This document shows positions 44,441 through 56,332 of a stretch of 64,000 nucleotides of DNA, piece after piece. The notes under the pieces are model-generated. The model was not told the DNA's origin. It saw only the letters and a program-made list of their open reading frames with translations, and made no database searches. The stretch spans positions 124,001 to 188,000 of the forward strand of contig JAYWVB010000024.1 in NCBI GenBank assembly GCA_039881045.1, read 5' to 3'. The stretch's first letter is position 1; every line of letters begins with the position of its first letter. This DNA is from Chaetomium olivaceum (Eukaryota > Ascomycota > Sordariomycetes > Sordariales > Chaetomiaceae). The position numbers and the translations under genes are program-made.

Positions 44441-47400
44441 AATAACGGTGATTCAATTCCCAGCTTCGTATGGCCTAGTTATAAATGGTGTTTTTGCACG
44501 CACCGCTTGCTTCAGCTAAGCCAACATGGAACCCTTCTTCCCGAGTCCTCGACCATGCAGTGCTTGATTCTTGCTTCGTTGGCCTCCTGGTCGCGCTTTT
44601 GGCGATTACATCCATCCAGTCGTCCCAGACAAGGTCGTACGAAGGATACAAAGTCGTCCAACTAGCGGTTGGGCAAGGAATGGCCAAGGCTAAGGACGTG
44701 CGCGGACCGGAGGCAAAAGGGAAGAACAAGGAGCTTGAGATGGGTATTACGACTGTTGAGGACATCTAGGAGATGATCAAGGCATGGGGGGAGTGGACTG
44801 AAAAAACGAAGCGAGCAGCGCTAGGGCTTATAAATGGCGTGGTGATTTTGGAAAGTAGATCATGCGGTGTTATGAAAGCGGAGATGTACGTAGTAGTATT
44901 ATCAGGACTGTGTGAGATGTATAGGTTAGGGTGATTTTGATTGAGGGCTAACCTTAAGCTTAGGACGTAGATTGGGCCACAGCTGTCTCATGGAAGCATT
45001 CTCGGTGCACATGTACTTAGTTATAGGAACATCTGCTAGGCCCTTTGCTTGTATCTCATGTCTCTCCATCCCTTACATTGATAGCCCACTCTGCTGTTCC
45101 CTCTTTCAACGCCCAAGTTCTTGAGAGGGGAAAAGTAGAAGTAGATGCAGTTGTGCTTCAAGCAGGTTCTACACCTTACACATTCCTTATTTTATCGTCG
45201 AAACAGCGGGATGCTTTGAGCTGCAGCTAACCTCGGGCTTACAAAGTATGTTGAACTCTTGAGACAAAAAGAACAAAACGGTGAGTTGTATTGTCCATAC
45301 ACATATCTCGCATACCTCATGAATCCCTGCTTCTGATGGATCTCCATATTGAAAAAAAAAATTGAAGCATCCACCTCCTCTACACAGACGGTCAGGGGCT
45401 AATGTCACCTGGATTGATAAGATAACGGCATAAGAGACAAAGTTATTGAGTAACAATAATATCATGTCGCGTCGCGGTAAGCTGTCGGTTTCAGGGGGAA
45501 TAATTTGCCCGACCCATTCTTTCGGTCCCCTCTTTCAGGCCAGCCGGCCTCGAGTCGTTTTTGTCTCTCACTGAAACTTGGACCGACTTTAAATTTCTGT
45601 TTCACACATCGTCCCCTGGCGTCCATCCCCGCTCCTAATTTTACGCCCTCGCTTCTGCACATCTCTTCCCCCACGACCGGGAACGCCGAACCTACCCTAC
45701 CCGTCATCAGTTTTGACACCTCCCACTTCTACATCGGTACACAACGACAACCGCCGTAGACGACACCCACACGTCGTTTCAGGCGGTCCCAACTCCTGCA
45801 CACTGATTCAAGAGGCGGTGGAGTTGGGGGCCGAAGGTTGCCGCGACGGGGCACGTGTCGGTGGAGGCCCGGTTCGGGATCCGACGCTAGTGCGACGGGA
45901 CACGACTGGATCTGGGGAACCGGGCGGCTGGCGCGGTATGGATGTGTCCTGTTGATCAGGTGAACATTGGAGGGTAGTGTATGGGCGGTTGATCCCGGAG
46001 CCCAAAGTGAAGCAGAAGGGAATAATTTTCTCGATACAAGTCACGTTACATGGGCTTCATACCCAAGTACTGTAGTGTAGAGCCTAAGGTCAGGTATCCA
46101 GGGCCTGGATATTGAGTGCGAGAGCTTCGCACCCTGTCGGAGCCGTCGGTGTGTCTGCGCTGTTCCGGCGCGCACAAATGCTCCACCTGCTCGTCAACCA
46201 GAATGACGCGATGTTTGCTAAATTCCCGTCCCGGGGTGGGGGGAGCCAGGCCTAGACCCGCCCAGCCACCGGATATGACGGCATGCCACGCCTGCACAAC
46301 GACGTCATAGGTCTCTCTCGCGCTGGACCCGCGTTGGACCCGTGGTGAGACAGCATGGGCCCGCGGTTGGGGAGGGGCTCGAGGGGGTCTCGGCGAGGGG
46401 TGGCTGAGACTGGAGGAGAGGAAATGTGGACGGGGTCGACCAGGTCAGAATTCTCCACGCCCCGGGGCATGCACGCCAGCACGCCAGCACGATTTTAGGC
46501 CTCAGAATTGCACGAAGCTGGCTGGAGAGCATCAACCTTTCGCTCTGGTAAGGGTCCTGCGAGAGGGAGGGCGACGGTCAGTCATTGGTCGGGGTTTGCG
46601 AGATCAGCAGGATCGGCAGAAGCCCAGGGCTTGGCGGCTTTTGGATCCTGCCACGGGGTCCGGAGCCAGGAGAGACCCTGAAGATGGCAAACGGAAGCAG
46701 ATGAATCCGCCGTGAATGCAACCAACACTTTGGAGACCTTTGGAGACTGTTGTCGGTGTTGTTGCAATGTTGGGGAGAACTCGACTCGTGCAGGGTTGAT
46801 CGTAAATTTTTGCGCGTCTTTCGGAATCGAGTCGGAGGTCTGGGCCGAGCCTGGAAGGAAGACCGATTCTACACAGTACCTTAATGGAAGTTGAACGACG
46901 AGCTTGACACGAGCTTGACTTGACTGCGACGCAAACTGCGACGCAAACTGCAACTGCGCTGCGACTGACCTAACGCGGGCTGAGAATCTGAGACAGACCC
47001 CATTGATAAGCCTTCTGAACCATCTGTCTGGGTTCTGGTTCCGAAATCGCTGAATGCGGTCGCCGGTTGTTCTCGAGCGCGAGCTGGGACAAAGAACCAT
47101 GGCGGCATTTTTGGGACATTGTGGCTTGGAGCGCGGTGCCCAAGATGGATAGGTGCGCGGGTGGGAGAGCACGAGGGCACGAGGGCACAAGGGCACAAAG
47201 GAAGGGCAGCTCTGGAAGCAGCAATTGGAAGTGGCCGCAAGTGGTCGCAAGTGGTCGCAAGTGGTCGCAACCTGGAATTCCGTCGTTGAGGTGCAGTGGT
47301 CTGCTTGGCAAGAGAGGAGGTCTCCAAGACGGAGTGGAGTCTGGGCTGCTCAGTGGAGGTTCCATGGGCTGTTTTCCATGGGCCTGCGATTTCGTATTTC

Positions 47401-48233
47401 CATGGAGCGTGGGAGACCACCCGACGATGGGCACGGGCACGGGCACCGTCACCTATTTTCAGCGGCTCACCCGCGCCCAGGGCTACCTACCACTGGCTAC
47501 CCACCCACCCACCTTCCCATACCTGCCCTGCTGCATCCCTTTGCTTGGTTCACCCGTGCACACCTGAGGCCGCACATCAGCCCGAGGTAAGGCACCCAAG
47601 CCGGGAGCACAAAGGTCCAGACTCGGCCTTTTCCCACTTGCCAAAGTCCCAGAAATTGTTCTCGGAATTTGAGAGCTGTTCTCCAGAATTGCATCCCAGT
47701 TGCCTGCCTTTGCTTGCTTTTTGCCTGCCTGCCTCCAGCTGCCTGCCTGCCTGCCTGCGAACAACCTACACTTACGGGCTCTCCTTTCCAGTCGGGTCAT
47801 CACCGGGGTTTGGTAGTTTTGCGCATTCCGCATTTCGCAAATCCCAAACTTTAGAAAATACCTTCCAGGTTACTTTAACTGGCATTGCACTGCACTGCAA
47901 CTCCTGCAATTCTTGTGTGCACAACAAAAGATCAAATATTAGAAGATCCCGTTCCAGACCGGGTGACAAATTTCAGCCCTCGCAACCGACCGCCGATCCA
48001 TTTGTGGCAGCACTTGGCTTTTTCTTGTCCCGCAACGTCGCCTATCACCACCAAGCCAACCCCGATCCTGACAGATTTGATCTTTCGGTATTTTTCCACC
48101 CGCCATCGCCATCCACTCGATTTCCACTCAACTTCGTCCCCCGTCCTCGACCTTCGAAACTCGTCTTCCTCGTCGACTCCGACATCCCCCGTCGTCATCC
48201 GATGCCTCGGCTCTACTGACCCCAGCTGGAAAC
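44441..48233. other. 3.8-kb region without a recognisable gene
   Basis: Two overlapping open frames at 44475-44769 run on opposite strands with no family likeness, so neither is called. Farther on there are only short shadow frames. From 47100 to 48233 the DNA holds short repeats (GAGGGCAC-like units, a decamer repeat, GCCT runs at about 47730-47757) and then a C/T-rich stretch that leads into the Prp24 start. No RNA gene was recognised. Confidence 0.4.
47231..47270 (+). repeat. Four tandem copies of a 10-bp unit
   Basis: GTGGYCGCAA is repeated four times head to tail, about 1 kb upstream of the Prp24 start codon. It may be a simple satellite; a regulatory role is not shown. Confidence 0.8.
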
Positions 48234-51200
48234 ATGGCGAACCCGGTGGGGGAGGAGAACTGGGTCGAGTTTGTCGACCATCAGCTGCGCGAAGCCACCG
48301 ACTTCGAGTCCCGCGTGCGCGTCATCGAGGCCTTTCGCCGCGCCACAACCGCCGAGCCCGGTAGCATAAAGGTGTGGACGGCCTATTGCGAATACTTCTG
48401 GTCACTCTACTCTGACTGCCAGCTCGGCAGCGACGCCGGCTGGCCCCCCGACGAGCAACAGCTCGGCCGCGAGACCTTTACCCTCGACAATGCCCTCAAC
48501 CTGTGGCAAGAGGGCTACCAGGCCGTGCAGTACCGCCTCTCCGACAGCCACGAGCTATGGAATCGCTGGGTGTCGTTCGAGATGGAGATGCTGCGGCGCA
48601 CCGTGACGGCGAACGGCGTGCGCAGGATTACTCACCTCTTCAAGGACCGCCTTACCGTGCCGCACGCCACGTGGGATGCCACCTCGCAGATGTTCTCGAG
48701 CTTCCTCTCCGAATACAACCGACAGGCGTACGAAATCGAGATGCAGCAGGTGACGCGAAACGCAAAGGCCGCCAAGCGCCTCTACGACCTGCGCGACCCA
48801 TGGGAGACGAAGCTCGCCCGCGCCGCCAAGGCGCAGGATAAAGACGCGCTCAAAGCCATCATGTCCGAGTACACCGAATGGGAGATCCGACTTGTCAAGT
48901 CTAAGAAGGACGCTAAGGACCTCGCCGTCAATTTCCAGATTTGCCTCGGCCTGTTCACGCGCGCCCTGACGGGCGTCCTGGCCTCGGACGAGGACACTTG
49001 GCTGAACTTTTCCGTCCTGATCTCCACCACCCACACGGATCTCAAAGCCGGCCGTACCTACATCCCCGCGAATCTCGTGCCCAACATGCTCGACGTCCTG
49101 CAGCGCGCCGTGCACCACGTCCCGTGGTCTGGTCCGGTGTGGGCCCGTTATATTCTAACCGCCGAAGAGGCTGGTCTGTCATTTACCGACATCGAGCGCA
49201 TCAAGCACGCCGCCACCGACAGCGCGCAGCTGGACAGGGACGGCATGTCGGGCGTTCTCGACATGTACTCGGCTTGGTGCGGTTACCTCAAGCGTTCCGC
49301 CATGAACCCCAACGCCACCGAGGAGGCCATTGACGTCGCCGAGGTGGGGCTCCCATCAGCCCTCGAAGACGTCAAGCACTGGGGCGGGCGCAAGTACGGC
49401 GAGGCGTACCAGGGCGACCCTGACTACCGGCTCGAGAAGATTCTGATTCAGTTCCTCACCGAAAAGAAGGACGACATCGAGAGCGCCCGTGCCGTCTGGG
49501 AACAGCTATCACGCGTCGACCTGCACGCGAACGGCTACGACTTTTGGCTCAACTGGTACATGTGGGAAATGATGGTATTCTTCACCGCAAGGACCAAGAC
49601 GACGCGTAGTCCTACCCCGGTGCCACCCCATGGGCTGCGGGTCCCCAGTTTCGCCACACGCGTTTTCACGCGGGCGCTCAAGGTGCGCACCGTGGACTGG
49701 CCGGAGCGTATCATGGAGGTGTATCTGAAACACTGCAACGACTACGAGCGGGCCGAGACGCTGCGCGACGCCCAGGATACCATTTACAAAACCCGCAAGG
49801 GCGTGGCCAAACGCCGTGAACGGGAAGCGGCCCAAGCTGCCCAGGCAGCCCAAGCAGCACATCAGGCTGCGCAGGCTGCCCATGAAGCCGCACAGGCGGA
49901 GCAACGGAAAGACCAGCCTATGGCGGACGCTACCGACATCAACTCGTCGCCCAGCTCCAAGCGAAAGCGGGAGTCCACACCGGGAGAAGATGATACTGTC
50001 AACAAGCGGGCCAGGAGCGAGGTCCACGGCGAGGAGCTGAAGCGGGACCGCGAGAATACGTCCGTGTGGGTAACCAAACTTCCCAAGGATGCGACGCAAA
50101 CGAAGCTGAAGCAGTTCTTCCGCGGGTACGGGCACATCAACAATATCGACCTGCAGAAAGGGGAAGATTCGGCGATTGCCCTGGTCGAGCTTGGCACGCC
50201 GGACGACGCGAGGTCGGCGCTGTTGCGCGACGGCAAATACTTTGGCGACCATGCCGTCCAGATCACCCCCGCAACGGACTGCACCCTCTTTGTCACCAAT
50301 TACCCCCCGGAGGCAGATGAGCAGTACCTCCGCGACCTCTTCAAAGGCTGTGGCGAGATCTACAGCGTCCGCTTCCCCAGTCTTAAATTCAACACGAAAC
50401 GCCGGTTCTGCTACGTGACATTCCGTGAGCGCGCCGCCGCGGCAGCTGCCACAAAGCTCGACGGAAAGTCGCTGGAAGCGGGCAAGTTCAAGCTGCTCGC
50501 CAAGTTCTCGGACCCGGCGGCCCGCCAAAACCGCCATGGTGCGCAGGCCGAAGAGCGCGAGCTGCACATCGTCAACCTGCCGCGAAGCGCGACCGAAGAC
50601 GACGTGCGCGGCATCTTCGCCAAAGCTGGCCGCGTCATCAGCGTCCGCGTGCCGCGCAACATGGCCGGCTACTCGCACGGCACCGCCTTTGTGGTGATGG
50701 AGACCAAGGCCGACGCCCAGGAGGCTATTAAGACCCTCGACAAGCTCATCTTCGGCAGTCACCCGATCAAAGTCGAGCTATCCCGCCCCGCGGGCAGCAA
50801 AACCACCGCCACCAGCCGCGCCGACGGCACCACCCCAAGCCACACCGCCTCCCCGTCCCCCGGCCCGGAAGCAGGACCCGGAACCGCAGCCGGAACCGGA
50901 GCCAGAGCCGGAACGGGCCCCACTCCGTCCGAACTCGCCGCGCGCACCCTCGCCGTGCTCAACGTGCCCGACACCATGACTGACGCGCGGCTTCGCGCGG
51001 TGCTCACCCCCGTTTTGGCTTCTTCCAGTTCCTCGGGACCCGAAGACGCCATGACCAAGATGGTGCTGCACCCGACGCACGGCGGCGCCATGCTGGAGTT
51101 TGCGAGCGCGGCGGCTGCGGGCAAGGCCGCGTTGGCGGTGGATGGGTTGGAGATTGATGTTCCTGGCGGTGGTTTGCGGAAGCTGCGCACGGGGACGGTC

Positions 51201-51554
51201 GCGGAGCTGTTCAAGGGTCGTGGGGAGAGAAGGGTGGATCGGGTGGATTTGCCTGCCCGTGGTGGTAACGGTGGTGGTGGTGGTGGTGATGGCACAAAGA
51301 AGGAGAAGGAGGACGCGGCACAAAAGAATGTGAATGCGAATGCCAATGCGAATGCCGCCGAGCTGATGCCGCCGCCGCCGGTGGTTGTGCGACGACCGGC
51401 TGCGGGAGGGCAGAGGACCGGGCCCAGAAGGGTGCTTGGGTTTATGGGGGCCGTCGCGGCCGCTAAAAAGACGGAGGGGGGCGGGATGAGTAACGGCGAG
51501 ACGAAGGGCGCTGGCCAGGGTCAGGGCCAGGCTCATATTGGGGGGGAAGAGTAA
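48234..51554 (+). CDS. Prp24/SART3-type U4/U6 snRNP assembly factor
   Basis: A single exon. Residues 1-530 are helical HAT repeats (for example SHELWNRWVSFEMEML, GPVWARYILTAEEAG). An Ala/Gln-rich spacer and a basic nuclear-signal-like region (SKRKRES) follow. RRM1 lies at about 606-680 (SVWVTKLPKDAT), RRM2 at 683-762 (LFVTNYPPEADEQ with RRFCYVTF), RRM3 at about 773-855 (LHIVNLPRSATED with GTAFVVM), and a degenerate RRM4 at about 900-1000. The protein anneals U4 and U6 snRNAs in the nucleus and recycles spliceosomal snRNPs. The frame stops at 51554, yet the conserved Lsm-interaction motif SNEDFKKMFLGG sits just after it in another frame (51550-51585). One extra G in the G7 run at 51540-51546 would explain this, so the real protein probably ends near 51700. 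Confidence 0.88.
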   Translation: MANPVGEENWVEFVDHQLREATDFESRVRVIEAFRRATTAEPGSIKVWTAYCEYFWSLYSDCQLGSDAGWPPDEQQLGRETFTLDNALNLWQEGYQAVQYRLSDSHELWNRWVSFEMEMLRRTVTANGVRRITHLFKDRLTVPHATWDATSQMFSSFLSEYNRQAYEIEMQQVTRNAKAAKRLYDLRDPWETKLARAAKAQDKDALKAIMSEYTEWEIRLVKSKKDAKDLAVNFQICLGLFTRALTGVLASDEDTWLNFSVLISTTHTDLKAGRTYIPANLVPNMLDVLQRAVHHVPWSGPVWARYILTAEEAGLSFTDIERIKHAATDSAQLDRDGMSGVLDMYSAWCGYLKRSAMNPNATEEAIDVAEVGLPSALEDVKHWGGRKYGEAYQGDPDYRLEKILIQFLTEKKDDIESARAVWEQLSRVDLHANGYDFWLNWYMWEMMVFFTARTKTTRSPTPVPPHGLRVPSFATRVFTRALKVRTVDWPERIMEVYLKHCNDYERAETLRDAQDTIYKTRKGVAKRREREAAQAAQAAQAAHQAAQAAHEAAQAEQRKDQPMADATDINSSPSSKRKRESTPGEDDTVNKRARSEVHGEELKRDRENTSVWVTKLPKDATQTKLKQFFRGYGHINNIDLQKGEDSAIALVELGTPDDARSALLRDGKYFGDHAVQITPATDCTLFVTNYPPEADEQYLRDLFKGCGEIYSVRFPSLKFNTKRRFCYVTFRERAAAAAATKLDGKSLEAGKFKLLAKFSDPAARQNRHGAQAEERELHIVNLPRSATEDDVRGIFAKAGRVISVRVPRNMAGYSHGTAFVVMETKADAQEAIKTLDKLIFGSHPIKVELSRPAGSKTTATSRADGTTPSHTASPSPGPEAGPGTAAGTGARAGTGPTPSELAARTLAVLNVPDTMTDARLRAVLTPVLASSSSSGPEDAMTKMVLHPTHGGAMLEFASAAAAGKAALAVDGLEIDVPGGGLRKLRTGTVAELFKGRGERRVDRVDLPARGGNGGGGGGDGTKKEKEDAAQKNVNANANANAAELMPPPPVVVRRPAAGGQRTGPRRVLGFMGAVAAAKKTEGGGMSNGETKGAGQGQGQAHIGGEE

Positions 51555-51710
51555 CGAGGATTTCAAAAAGATGTTTCTGGGCGGGCAGGCAGCAACAACA
51601 ACAACAGCAGCAACAAGGACAGCAACAGCAACAGCAACGACAGTGTGCCGCGGGATGATGCCGAAAAAACAGTTGCAGAGGTGGAGGAGAATGGGAGCAT
51701 GACGGAGTAG
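51540..51710 (+). other. Out-of-frame C-terminus of the Prp24 gene
   Basis: After the G7 run, a second frame encodes the Lsm-interaction motif. A third frame then gives a Ser/Asn- and Glu-rich tail ending at the TAG 51708-51710 (RDDAEKTVAEVEENGSMTE). A CAA/CAG-type repeat at 51590-51650 separates the two, and a further slip may lie in it. Confidence 0.55.
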
Positions 51711-53270
51711 TCACGGCAACTTTTCTTTGCTGTCGGTCTACGACAGCGGTTGATCGGACGGATGTATGATACCACTGACGGATGGTGCGCCGGCAGGAAC
51801 TGCGGCCTAGGCTTAGTTAGGTAGTAAGGTGCTATGAATACCCCTTGGCATGGTTGCTTTTATTGGGGATTGCAAGTTATGTTTGGGGGTTTGTATTTCT
51901 TATGCTGTAGCAATCTTTTACCCCTTAGTTACCTCGGGAGAGAAGGGATATTAACCGCTTCCAACCTGTGGAAATGAGACAAACTGCCCTAACCAGACTG
52001 GAGCCATCCTCTTGAGTGTCAAAGTTCAATTTCCCAGTTCCCAGCCCCTCAAAACATCAAACAACCATTACCCATAAGCCATCATCCATCCATCACGCAT
52101 TACCCATCTCTCATCTCCTATACACCACCACCACCACCACCAACATCATCACCACCAACATCACCACCACCACACCCACGACACCCACCACACCGACCAC
52201 ACACACACACCTACCACGCAAACACCCTCCCTCCCCACCCAACCCACCTAGATACATCAGGTAAGATACTTAGAACCGGCCCAGCCTCCGCAACGCAATA
52301 CTCCGCCCCTCGGGATCCGCCGCAAACTCCTGCAGCAGCAGCTGCGCGTCCTCCCGCGCCGTGTAGTCGCTGCCGCCTCCCCCGCCCCCCGCACAGAACA
52401 GCAGGTCAAAGGCGGCGGTCTCGTCGCCTTCGGTGGCGGCGGCGGCGATGCTGGCGGGGATGAGGCCGTGAGGAGGGGCGTGGGCGTCTGTGGTTTTGTT
52501 AGGAGGGGTATTGGGATTGTTGGTTTTGTTTTGTTAGGGGGGGTGTTGGTTGGGGGTGGGTTAGGGTGTGAGTTGTGGGGTATGTGTTGAGGCTTGAGAG
52601 GGTAAAGGGGGGGGGGGGGGTTGAGCTGGGTTTCGGGGAAGGAAAGAGAGAAGGGGGACGATGGTGTGTTTTGTGGTATTGTAGGGTAATGGAGGGTTGG
52701 AGCCTTGGAGGGGATGGGGTGGAAAGAGGTTGAGTTTTGGGCGGTCTTCTCACTACAAAAATATCACTGCATTCTTCTCCGTTCTATGCACTAGCATCCC
52801 GTCCGAGTATCTCATTTCAGGGTAGATCTGAGACGGAAAAGACGGAAAAGACGGAAAAGACGAAACAGACGTACAGATCTCGGCCCCTGCCCTAGCTGTG
52901 CCCGCACACTGGCCGAGGCCGACGTTGGTGGTTGCCGGTTCGGGATCGGGAGCTGCGGATGTGACGCACATGATCTCTGCTTACTTGATTGTCTGACTTC
53001 GATGGTTTGTTGTCCTTATTTGATGTGGTTTGAGTCCCGGTCGCATCACTTTCGGCGAGGAGTTATGTTGTGCTGTTCTGTCATGACGACGGGCAAGGTG
53101 GCGAGATTTGTCTGCGTGGTTCTAGCCCGTTAGAGTTCATCGAGTCATGGAGCCTTCTCCGCTTTGAAAGTGTGACCCCATGGAGAAATGCGCCAGGAGA
53201 ATGAAGCAGCTGAGTCTCACTGAGCAGTTTTTCCCTCCCTCTTGTGCCCATCCCACACACCCCCCAAACC
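51711..53270. other. Intergenic, rich in simple repeats
   Basis: It contains a CAC/ACA-type microsatellite (about 52117-52215), a G14 run (52607-52620), and GT-rich and GACGGAAAA-like short repeats (52830-52865). One coding-like stretch on the minus strand is listed separately. No other gene was recognised. Confidence 0.5.
52270..52486 (-). CDS. Possible terminal exon of an unidentified gene
   Basis: On the minus strand, a TCCTAAC branch site and an ACCACAG acceptor precede a 217-base frame with strong coding character (HGLIPASIAAAATEGDETAA, then REDAQLLLQEFAADPEGRS, ending LRRLGRF and a stop at 52270). It resembles the end of a real protein and not a shadow frame, but the upstream exons could not be found; the candidate frame at 52753-52971 joins poorly. 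It could be a gene remnant. No family is recognised. Confidence 0.3.
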
Positions 53271-54425
53271 ATGACATCAATATGCAACTATTCCCATCCG
53301 GAGCTCCAGATCGATGGTCTCGAGCGCCACGACGCAGGGGTGCTCTTCCCGTACAACCCCGAGTTCTACGAGCTAGCATCGGGCCTCTACGGCCCAGGCA
53401 GCATCCTAGCATGGCATTTCCTCGTCGCGTCCGTCGTCTTCAACTGGCTCCACGGGCCGCGGGACGCTCAAGGCCACACCCGGCCAGGCATGTCAACCGA
53501 TCTCCTAGCCGTTGTCGCATACCCCCGTCTTCGCCGCGACCGACCTACTCGTCAAGGCCATCAGGATGGTCGGGACCGAACACCGAGCCCTCGCCATCTT
53601 CTGCCTCCGCCATCCCGCGGCCGAGCTGGACGGGTTTGGCGAGTTTGGTCACACCCCGCTGCGCCTCGCCGAGATCCCGCCCGACATCCTCAGCCTCGGT
53701 CAGCGCGTCGTGGAGTTGACCGGCCCGTTGGCCGTGTCCTACGTCTTTGCCGACGTGTGCTTCGTGCTCGCCATCTCGGTCGTCTTGGCGGATAAGGTGC
53801 CGTGGCGGCCCTCCCCCGCGGCCAAGACGTACCTTCTCATCGGCTACGCGTACGTTGTCGTGGCCCTGGTCATCTTCCACCTGAGCCCGGAGCCCTGGGT
53901 ATCAGTATCATCATCTTTATCTACGAGGCCGTGCAGCCGTTTCTGTTGGCCCTCATGATAGGCACCGGGTGGGTCCTTGGCCGCAGTTCTCTGTTTTTGC
54001 TGTTCTGTTGTATCGCCGGACTAGTCCGTCGGGACTGGGCCATGATGATAAAATATGCTCAGCATCTGGGCTGGTATCTCTTCGCGTCCCTAGCCCCAAT
54101 TGCATTGGCGGCCATTGTAGTGACAAGCCGCATCTTTCCTATCCCAGATCTTGCTGTTACCATCGACGAGCGGGACCAACTAGCGGCCTTGATAGCGGGC
54201 TTGGTAGCGTTGAGCTACACCGTGTTCAACGTTTTCTGGCCTCGGGACGGGCTAGAGATGGAGGCGGAGAGGGGGATGGAGGAGATTCAGGGCCTCACTG
54301 TCGTGGAAGAAGATGGCGCGGAGTCAGAAGTAGGTGATTTTGCACAGGGGTGGACTTTCCGGCGTATAAAAAGAGCGATGTACGATGGCCGGATGGCAAG
54401 CCATGGTCGGAGCATTACATTTTAA
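53271..54425 (+). CDS. Multi-pass membrane protein, two frame breaks
   Basis: The start at 53271 (MTSICNYSHPELQID) opens a short luminal-like segment and a first helix (SILAWHFLVASVVFNWL). The product then continues in two further frames that fit end to end: from about 53527 (PVFAATDLLVKAIRM, with helices such as VSYVFADVCFVLAISVVL and YLLIGYAYVVVALVIF), and from about 53900 (GISIIIFIYEAVQPFLLALM and four more helices) to the TAA at 54425. The switches coincide with a C5 run at 53522-53526 and a GGG at 53897-53899; one missing base in each restores continuity. Seven or more transmembrane helices are predicted by eye. The family is not recognised. With two homopolymer breaks in one gene, sequencing error is likelier than decay. 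Confidence 0.65.
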
Positions 54426-54520
54426 CGAGCGTCAACGAGGATGATGATAAGAAAGTACCTAAATACCTACGCTAGGGGTAGCATACAACCTAAGACACTT
54501 TCGGGCGGTCCCAGCTCAAG

Positions 54521-56332
54521 TCAAGCAGAAACCCTTCTGCCTCTGGTCTTTTCGGTCTCATTCTCAACCTTGGGACCTTCACCACCGTCAGGCCTCGCCT
54601 CGGCATCATCTCCCTCCTCCCCCTCATCATCATAATCCTCGCCCCAGCCCATGTCGACCACGACCTTCATGGGTAGCATGTGGGCAAGGTGGTCCCAAGT
54701 GCAAGTTCGGTGAGACAGCACGTAACCCCGCAACAGTGGCCGCACGATGTGGTGGATGGGACGGCCCATGGCGTATTTCTTGTTGGTTGACTGGTCCACG
54801 TGCACATCCACGAGGTGGTGGACCATGTCCCTCTTGTTGATGAGGCACCGGTCGGGTCCCTGGTATGGGAAGCCGGACGTGTTACCCGTGACCGGGTCCG
54901 CGAAGAGGATCTGCCATTCTACCGGGGGTGATTGGAAGCAGCTGTCCGCGACGACTGCGGCATCCACCAACTCGTTGAGCACCTGGTCCAGTCCTCCTAG
55001 CCATCCCTCGTCTTCTTCCCCCTCTGATTCATCCTGCTGGTTGGGGCTGGGTTCTCGGAAGAAGCCGCCTAGCTCCTCCTTGATGAGGCCAGCTACGTAC
55101 CCGCGGTCGAAACGGTCGCGGTGGCCCGTGGCTAGCCGTAGTAGTTCGGCAGTGCGGGGCCGCCAGTTGTAGTATAGTTGTTTGATGATCTGGGACGACC
55201 GGTCTTGCCATCCTTCCATCCCGAACGTGATGGAGCCGGCATGCTGGTGGGTTAAGCGATGCGGTGGTAGCATGGCCATGCCTTTCGTATGTGGTATGTG
55301 TTTGTTAGTACACGGTGGGACAACGAGGAGAGGCACGAGGAGGGGCGGAGGAAAGCGAGGACCGCAGACACCTGGCTCGGGGGGTTGTTTTGCACGGTAC
55401 GGACATGATAGAATGAGCGGATGGCATCGACTTACCACCTAGTTTGGTCACAAGTCCTCCGTAGCCCTCCCAGAGCTCGCCGTCGTGTGTTTTAAAGACC
55501 CGGTCGACAAGTATGCGCCATATCCAACCTTCGAAGATAGCTATAGTCGCGAGAATTCGGTTAGAACGCGGTCGAAATGGGGTAGGGCTGCGGCAAGAGC
55601 TACGGGGCCTTTGCCACTTACTAGATGATTCGTACCGTTGTTCAGTCCCTGGTTGATAATCGCATAAGAGATACTTCTCAGCCCAGGGTGCCCAGGCAGC
55701 AAGCTTCTCCTTGTTGGAAGTGTCGAGCGTGTCCTAGTCAACCGCTTTCACAAAGTGATCTCGGGCGAGCTCCGAGATGGCTCGCGAAAGACAATCCCAA
55801 GCATCCTTGGCGCCAGTCGCGATCGCTCTATCACCGTATCCCTGTAGCACAATCGTGCAAGCAGTTCCCTTGGTCTTCTCCCCAGCGACCTGTTCCTTCT
55901 CGCTGATCGCTAAGGGGGCTGCTGCCACAGCATCTAGGTGCAGCGGGGCTATGGAGTCGGTGGGGGGCAATACTGCACCGCCGGGTGAGACCGAAGGGAT
56001 GGTGCCAGCGGGAGTCGCCTCCAGAGGAGTGGGGACGGCGGCGCATCGGGGGATGGCAGTTTGGCGGACGGCAGTCCATCGGGGAACGGCAGTTCATCGG
56101 GGGCCTGCGACGCATCCGGAGACGTCGTGGCAACAGACACAGGAGAGAATGCTACTCTGGTATCTGGAGAAGACGCCAGCGTGTCATTGGAGGGCAATGC
56201 AGCGTCGGGTTCGAGGCGTGGACGTTTGGCCCTGGTTTGGCCGCCGCCGAGGCCGGCCGCATTGGTCTGATCGCTTTTTTCACTACCCTTACAGGGACGC
56301 TTACAGGGACGGGGACGTAATTTCGGAGCCAT
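54521..56332 (-). pseudogene. Partner gene A: decayed paralogue of the unknown three-exon gene B
   Basis: Three exons on the minus strand, 56332-55622, 55540-55436 and 55281-54521, match gene B (57824-59629) exon for exon, with the same splice phases. Shared blocks include LASSPDT, IFEGWIWR, DRVFK, GELWEGYG, QLYYNWRPRT, FDRGYV and GRPIHHIVRPLL. Two lesions break exon 1: a frame change at about 56025-55965 and a TAG at 55734-55736, where B has the TGG codon of QWDTLD. That change is CpA to TpA on the opposite strand, the RIP signature. Exons 2 and 3 are intact and include a long acidic tail. It is probably a pseudogene; expression from an internal start such as the ATG at 55279 cannot be excluded. 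Confidence 0.7.

Noticed and set aside
44475..44769. Overlapping open frames on both strands, 94-96 residues each
   Set aside because: Both strands are open, neither product resembles a family or has splice or start support, and no choice between them is possible.
49509..50762. 417-residue minus-strand frame over the Prp24 gene
   Set aside because: It is the antisense shadow of GC-rich coding sequence; the plus strand has clear HAT and RRM motifs.
52550..52572. GGGTTAGGGTG, a telomere-like or telomerase-template-like string (another near 44924)
   Set aside because: Only about one and a half repeats inside GT-rich simple sequence, with no array and no telomerase RNA features.
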